A DNA stretch of 5,206 nucleotides from an uncultured Mesorhizobium sp. (GTDB lineage Bacteria > Pseudomonadota > Alphaproteobacteria > Rhizobiales > Rhizobiaceae). Below, piece by piece: positions 1-5,206 of the stretch (positions within the stretch are counted from its first letter, which is position 1; every line of letters begins with the position of its first letter). The translations under genes were made by a program, and so were the position numbers. The notes under the pieces were generated by a model, which made no database searches, was not told where the DNA came from, and saw only the letters and a list, made by a program, of their open reading frames with translations. The stretch spans positions 1 through 5,206 of the forward strand of contig CATMOC010000314.1 in the NCBI GenBank assembly GCA_950071955.1. The letters are read 5' to 3'.

Positions 1-2
1 AT

Positions 3-1070
3 CACGGGCTCGTCACCGAACAGGCGCGGGTCGTGGTGGAAAAGCCGATCGGCCGCAACCTCGCTTCCGCCCAGGCTCTCAACGACCAGATCGGGCAGGT
101 TTTCGCCGAGCACCAGATCTTCCGTATCGACCACTATCTGGGCAAGGAGACGGTGCAGAACCTGATGGCGCTGCGCTTCGCCAACGCGCTCTACGAGCCC
201 CTGTGGAACTCCGCCCATATCGACCACGTCCAGATCACGGTAGCCGAGACAGTGGGGCTGGAAGACCGGGTCAGCTACTATGACAAGGCCGGCGCCCTGC
301 GCGACATGGTGCAGAACCACATCCTCCAGCTCCTGTGTCTGGTGGCCATGGAAGCACCGTCAAACATGGATGCCGACGCGGTGCGCGACGAGAAGCTGAA
401 GGTGCTGCGCTCGCTGAGCCGGATCAACGGCAACGAAGCGAGCAAGCTCACCGTACGCGGCCAGTACCGGGCCGGCGCATCGGCAGGCGGCGCGGTGAAG
501 GGATACGCCGAAGAGCTGCAGAACGGCGCCAGCCCGACGGAGACCTTTGTCGCGATCAAGGCTGAGATCGCCAATTGGCGTTGGGCAGGCGTCCCGTTCT
601 ATCTTCGCACCGGAAAGCGCCTCGCCACCAAGGCGTCCGAGATCGTCATCGAATTCAAGCCCATCCCGCACTCGATCTTCGGCGACCACGCCGGCATGGT
701 CTATGCGAACCAGCTCGTGATCCGGCTGCAGCCGGACGAAGGCGTGAAGCAGTGGATCATGATCAAGGATCCGGGTCCGGGCGGAATGCGGCTGCGCCAC
801 GTTCCGCTGGACATGAGCTTCGCCCAGTCCTTCGCCGTGCGGAACCCCGACGCCTATGAAAGGCTTGTGATGGATGTGGTTCGCGGGAACCAGACGCTGT
901 TCATGCGCCGCGACGAGGTCGAGGCGGCCTGGCGGTGGATCGATCCCATCCACGAGGCCTGGGAGGATTCCGGTCAGTCTCCCAATGGATACACCGCGGG
1001 AACCTGGGGACCGTCCGGATCGATCGCGCTGATCGAGAGGGATGGGCGAACCTGGCACGATCCGCAGTAG
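3..1070 (+). CDS. zwf: Glucose-6-phosphate dehydrogenase, 5'-truncated by window edge
   Basis: Cytoplasmic enzyme that oxidises glucose-6-phosphate to 6-phosphogluconolactone with NAD(P)+, the entry step of the Entner-Doudoroff and pentose phosphate routes. The frame is open to the left edge. A GTG at 33 could be read as a start, but the codons before it ([10 protein letters not shown]) continue the family sequence into the EKPIG motif, so the gene begins outside the window. About 355 codons are present of a usual length near 490; the N-terminal Rossmann part with the main dinucleotide-binding motif is missing. Visible hallmarks are EKPIG (39-53), the active-site signature [14 protein letters not shown] from 123 with the catalytic His at 132-134, [30 protein letters not shown] and the C-terminal AGTWGP. 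It ends with TAG at the normal family C-terminus. It is the first visible gene of a zwf-pgl-edd operon. Identity is very secure. Confidence 0.97.
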   Translation, partial: HGLVTEQARVVVEKPIGRNLASAQALNDQIGQVFAEHQIFRIDHYLGKETVQNLMALRFANALYEPLWNSAHIDHVQITVAETVGLEDRVSYYDKAGALRDMVQNHILQLLCLVAMEAPSNMDADAVRDEKLKVLRSLSRINGNEASKLTVRGQYRAGASAGGAVKGYAEELQNGASPTETFVAIKAEIANWRWAGVPFYLRTGKRLATKASEIVIEFKPIPHSIFGDHAGMVYANQLVIRLQPDEGVKQWIMIKDPGPGGMRLRHVPLDMSFAQSFAVRNPDAYERLVMDVVRGNQTLFMRRDEVEAAWRWIDPIHEAWEDSGQSPNGYTAGTWGPSGSIALIERDGRTWHDPQ

Positions 1071-1073
1071 GAT

Positions 1074-1089
1074 AGGAGCGCTCTTGTTG
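1074..1089 (+). promoter_or_regulatory. Ribosome binding site and TTG start that set the pgl N-terminus
   Basis: AGGAG at 1074-1078 lies just after the zwf stop and is followed by in-frame TTG codons at 1084 and 1087. The spacers are 5 and 8 bases; the second is closer to the optimum. The upstream in-frame ATG at 1042 lies inside zwf, has only a purine run directly abutting it, and would add 15 residues without family character. The choice is inference from spacing and expected protein length. Confidence 0.6.
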
Positions 1090-1790
1090 AACTGGAAGGA
1101 ATTCGCATCGCCGGAGGCGTTGGCGCAGGCGCAGGCTGATGAGGTCGCGGGCTGGCTGTCGGATGCCATCGCCACAAAAGACGTTGCCTCCCTCGCCGTT
1201 TCGGGCGGCAAGACGCCCGCGCGGTTTTTCGAAGTTCTTTCCAGACGCGTGCTCGACTGGTCGAAAGTCACTGTAACGCTGGTCGACGAACGCTTCGTGC
1301 CGCCCACGTCCGACAGGTCGAACGAGAAGCTGACGCGGGAAACCCTGCTGCGCAACGAGGCCGCGAAGGCGCATTTCGTCCCCCTCTATTCCGAGGTGGA
1401 CACGCCGGAAGCCGCGGCAGAGAAGGCAGAATACCGGCTTGTGGAGGTGCACTTTCCACTGGATGTCGTTGTCCTGGGGATGGGCACGAACGGGCACACC
1501 GCGTCGTTCTTCCCGGATGCCGAAAATCTCTCCGAGCTTCTGGATCCGAAAACCCCGCAGACCGTCTTGGCCGTGCATGCGGCGGGCGCCGGGGAGCCGC
1601 GCCTGACGCTCACCCTTCCGCGCATAGCCGAGGCGCGCCACCTCCTCCTGCACATCGAGGGCGGCGACAAGCGGGACGTCTTTGATCAGGAGATGTCGGC
1701 CGACACGCCGCGGCTGCCGATCCGTTTCGTCATGGATGCGGCCACGAGCGAGCCGAGCGTCTACTGGGCACCCACCAAGGAAAGCCAGCG

Positions 1791-1794
<4 letters not shown>
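1087..1794 (+). CDS. pgl: 6-phosphogluconolactonase
   Basis: Hydrolyses 6-phosphoglucono-1,5-lactone, the Zwf product, to 6-phosphogluconate in the cytoplasm. It belongs to the DevB/SOL type related to glucosamine-6-phosphate isomerases, not the YbhE beta-propeller type. With the TTG start at 1087 the protein has 235 residues, usual for this family. Motifs are the phosphate-binding AVSGGKTP (about residues 37-44), [10 protein letters not shown] (64-73) and the signature [13 protein letters not shown] (131-143), whose His137 is the expected catalytic residue. The gene starts 16 bases after the zwf stop and overlaps edd by 4 bases (ATGA), so the three genes are probably one transcript with coupled translation. 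An alternative ATG at 1042 would give 250 residues and overlap zwf by 29 bases; I consider it less likely. Function is secure, the start less so. Confidence 0.94.
1777..1794 (+). promoter_or_regulatory. edd ribosome binding site and ATGA overlap with pgl
   Basis: AAGGAAA at 1777-1783 sits 7 bases before the edd ATG at 1791. The ATG overlaps the pgl TGA in the tetranucleotide ATGA (1791-1794). This arrangement favours translational coupling, giving coordinated amounts of the lactonase and the dehydratase. The sequence and spacing are seen directly; coupling is inferred. Confidence 0.7.
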
Positions 1795-3617
<1,823 letters not shown>

Positions 3618-3704
3618 ACGAAGAGGCGCTCGGAGCCACGCCGAATGTCTCCCGCCGCGAACCTCGTTGACGGCATCGCGGTTTCGGGCGTACTACCCCG
3701 CGCC

Positions 3705-3887
3705 ATGTCCAAGATCGTGCTTCCCCTCCTGATTTCCGTCCTGCTCCTGTCGGGCTGCGGCGGCGGCTCGCCCTATCGCGTGGAAACGCGCGACCCCGGC
3801 GCCGTCAGGCAGGAGCAGGACATCGACACGCTGCTGAGGCAGGTCAAGCGCGAGCGGCAGATCAACGACACCCGCAGCGGCATGTAA
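3705..3887 (+). CDS. Small predicted lipoprotein, function unknown
   Basis: A 60-residue product with a textbook lipoprotein signal: MSK, a hydrophobic core (residues 4-15) and lipobox LSGC with Cys18 as the lipidation site, followed by GGGS. Cleavage would leave a mature peptide of about 43 residues, rich in charged residues and predicted by eye to be partly helical (EQDIDTLLRQVKRERQIND). It has no domain I recognise; in an alphaproteobacterium it would be anchored to the inner or outer membrane on the periplasmic side. I chose the ATG at 3705 because it puts the hydrophobic core right after a short basic n-region. An upstream in-frame ATG at 3645 has a better ribosome site (GGAG, 9-base spacer) and would add 20 residues before the signal. 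The gene lies 87 bases after edd on the same strand and converges with the regulator gene. Confidence 0.7.
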   Translation: MSKIVLPLLISVLLLSGCGGGSPYRVETRDPGAVRQEQDIDTLLRQVKRERQINDTRSGM

Positions 3888-3895
3888 TCGATCAA

Positions 3896-3929
3896 GCACG
3901 ACGGCAGGAAAATCGTCAGTAGGTCGTGC
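3896..3929. repeat. Short inverted repeat between convergent genes, possible weak terminator
   Basis: GCACGAC (3896-3902) and GTCGTGC (3923-3929) are exact inverted copies separated by 20 bases. They sit between the ends of the lipoprotein gene and the convergent regulator gene, and the right arm reaches into the last codons of the latter. The loop is long and no T-run follows on either side, so a terminator role is only a guess based on position. Confidence 0.25.
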
Positions 3930-5205
3930 GACGTTCCTCGCTCGGCGGACGGCCGAATTGCAGCCGATAGCTCTGTGCGAAGTAGGAATGCGACGTGAAG
4001 CCCGTCGCGATGGCCACGTCCAGGATCGGCATGTTGGTCTGCCGCAGAAGCTCGCGGGCGCGTTCGAGCCTCAGCCGCATGTAATAGCGTCCGGGCGTCA
4101 TGTTCAGATGGCGCAGGAAAAGCCGCTCCACCTGCCGCACCGACAGGCCGGCGGACTTGGCGAGTTGCACAGCGGAGAAGGGCTCGTCGAGGCTGTCGGC
4201 CATCACGGCGACGATCTTCTTCAACTTCTCGGACTTGCCGGTGAGATCGCGCTCGGGACCCACCCTCTGGCGGTCTGTGGTGCCGCGGATGCGCTCGTGG
4301 TGGAACTGGTTTGCCACCTCGTTGGCGACGTTGGCTCCGAAATCGGCGCGCACGATTTCCAGCATCAGGTCGATGGAGGTCGTCCCCCCGGCGCAGGTGT
4401 AGCGCTTGCGGTCGATCTCGTAGACGTTGCCCGTGCACTCGATGTCGGGAAACCGCTCCTGGAACCCGGCACGGTTCTCCCAGTGGATGGTGCAGCGGTA
4501 ACCTTCGAGCTGCCCCGCCTCGGCAAGCAGGTACGAGCCGACCGACAGCGCCCCCAACGCCCCGCCGCGACGGCCCCAGGACCGCAGCGCGCCCAGAACC
4601 TTGCTCTTGCCGGGGAATTCGAGCGCAAGGCCGACGCAGACGAACAGGATGTCGGCGGGAGGCATGTCCGCGACCGCATAGTCGACCTTCAGCGGCAATC
4701 CGTTTGATGCCATGACGGACTCGCCATCGGCCGAGATCGTCTTCCAGGCATAGTAGTCGCGGCCCACCAGCCTGTTGGCCGACCGGAACGTGTCGATCGC
4801 CGCCGACACATTCATCTGATCGAACTGCGCTCCTTCGGCCGGCGAATAGCCGAACAGATTGACGAAATGCTCGAGGTCGCGCGCATTGGTGCCGATGGGG
4901 GTCCAGGCGAAACCGTAATCGCCGCCCGGCAGAGCGCGGATACCGCGCTTGCGCACCTCGTGATAGACCCGGGCCGTGTTCTCCATCTTGCGGTACAGGT
5001 TCATCCCCTCGGCCACTTCCGCGGTGATGCCCCAATCGCTCGCTTCATAGGCGGTGGCGTAGATCGCCCCCGCCGCCGGGGCCAGGAAGATGTCTTTCTT
5101 CTTGGCTTCCAGCATGTCGATGGTTTTATTGGTGGCGTAATCGGCGTGATAGATGATGTTGATGCCGTGCTTGAGCGCCAGGCCCGATCGCGGCCGCACC
5201 TGCAC
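3916..5205 (-). CDS. Amidohydrolase fragment fused in frame to a GlxA/AraC-family regulator; partial at window edge
   Basis: One uninterrupted frame of 429 codons read from the right edge; the upstream part lies outside the window. A GTG at 5205 is only the first in-frame start-like codon, not a convincing start. Residues 1 to about 124 resemble the later half of an imidazolonepropionase-like metal-dependent amidohydrolase: LKHGINIIYHAD with His20 a probable metal ligand, PGGDYGF with Asp96 the probable metal/catalytic Asp, then NARDLEHFVNLFGYSPAE. Residues about 128-300 match the DJ-1/PfpI-like sensor domain of GlxA, CdhR and GbdR regulators: DTFRSANRLVGRDYYAWKTIS, ASNGL, GSYLLAEAG and GYRCTIHWEN. 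Residues 326-425 are an AraC DNA-binding domain with two helix-turn-helix units (about 344-368 and 394-425, the latter ILDVAIATGFTSHSYFAQSY). Relatives of the regulator half control carnitine, betaine or arginine use; the ligand here is unknown. The amidohydrolase lacks its C-terminal end and the regulator its first beta strand, so the enzyme half is probably inactive. Confidence 0.85.
   Translation of the reverse strand: MQVRPRSGLALKHGINIIYHADYATNKTIDMLEAKKKDIFLAPAAGAIYATAYEASDWGITAEVAEGMNLYRKMENTARVYHEVRKRGIRALPGGDYGFAWTPIGTNARDLEHFVNLFGYSPAEGAQFDQMNVSAAIDTFRSANRLVGRDYYAWKTISADGESVMASNGLPLKVDYAVADMPPADILFVCVGLALEFPGKSKVLGALRSWGRRGGALGALSVGSYLLAEAGQLEGYRCTIHWENRAGFQERFPDIECTGNVYEIDRKRYTCAGGTTSIDLMLEIVRADFGANVANEVANQFHHERIRGTTDRQRVGPERDLTGKSEKLKKIVAVMADSLDEPFSAVQLAKSAGLSVRQVERLFLRHLNMTPGRYYMRLRLERARELLRQTNMPILDVAIATGFTSHSYFAQSYRLQFGRPPSEERRTTY
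4822..4836 (-). other. Estimated junction between amidohydrolase and regulator sequence
   Basis: Family resemblance switches within residues EGAQF (124-128 of the visible frame). Upstream, SPAE is where amidohydrolases normally continue with a helix (AL..AT), then the metal-site-closing strands and a GxxADLLLVDGDP-like end. Downstream, FDQMN..AAIDTFR is the stretch that normally follows the first strand (about LLVPGF) of the GlxA sensor domain. The coding-strand sequence at the join includes AAGGAG (4835-4830), which lies 14 bases before the ATG at 4815. The placement is by recall of family patterns, accurate to perhaps five residues. Confidence 0.6.
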
Positions 5206-5206
5206 C

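Noticed and set aside
33..35. GTG at 33 as the true start of zwf
   Set aside because: The in-frame codons to its left continue the glucose-6-phosphate dehydrogenase sequence, and a start here would remove the whole dinucleotide-binding N-terminus.
360..1653. Long - strand open frames (331 and 250 codons) opposite zwf and pgl
   Set aside because: Both are shadows of zwf and pgl coding sequence in a GC-rich genome, with no recognisable domain and no plausible start context.
3618..3644. Possible terminator after edd (GGCG...CGCC at 3626-3642)
   Set aside because: Only a 4-base stem with a 9-base loop and no T-run; this is expected by chance at this base composition.
3958..4707. 249-codon + strand open frame opposite the regulator gene
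   Set aside because: It is antisense to the well-supported sensor and AraC domains, has low-complexity composition and no motifs.
3773..5035. 420-codon - strand open frame overlapping the chimera in another frame
   Set aside because: Its translation is Arg/Gly/Pro-rich without motifs, while the neighbouring frame holds clear family sequence throughout.

Overview
The window is GC-rich (roughly 60-65% by eye). It carries a zwf-pgl-edd cluster whose proteins look alphaproteobacterial, most likely from the Hyphomicrobiales (Rhizobium/Mesorhizobium/Phyllobacterium relatives). That placement rests on gene order and general protein character, not on a search.

Layout. On the + strand, positions 3-1070 hold the C-terminal three quarters of glucose-6-phosphate dehydrogenase (zwf), cut by the window edge. 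It is followed by 6-phosphogluconolactonase (pgl, best start a TTG at 1087) and phosphogluconate dehydratase (edd, 1791-3617). pgl and edd overlap by an ATGA. Together these three make the upper Entner-Doudoroff route: glucose-6-phosphate to 6-phosphogluconolactone, then 6-phosphogluconate, then 2-keto-3-deoxy-6-phosphogluconate (KDPG). KDPG aldolase (eda) is not in the window. A small predicted lipoprotein gene follows on the same strand (3705-3887).

On the - strand, converging on the lipoprotein gene, is an open frame from the right edge down to 3916. It joins two unrelated families. The first about 125 visible residues are the middle-to-late part of a metal-dependent amidohydrolase. The last about 300 residues are a GlxA/CdhR/GbdR-type transcriptional regulator (inactive DJ-1/PfpI amidotransferase-like domain plus AraC helix-turn-helix). 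At the junction (about 4822-4836) the amidohydrolase stops before its usual C-terminal segment, and the regulator starts without its usual first beta strand. This looks like an in-frame deletion or recombination joint, or an assembly misjoin, rather than an evolved two-domain protein. It is the one unusual item here.

The rest is ordinary central metabolism. I saw no tRNA, rRNA, CRISPR, insertion sequence, phage or defence genes, and no non-coding stretch above 300 bases.
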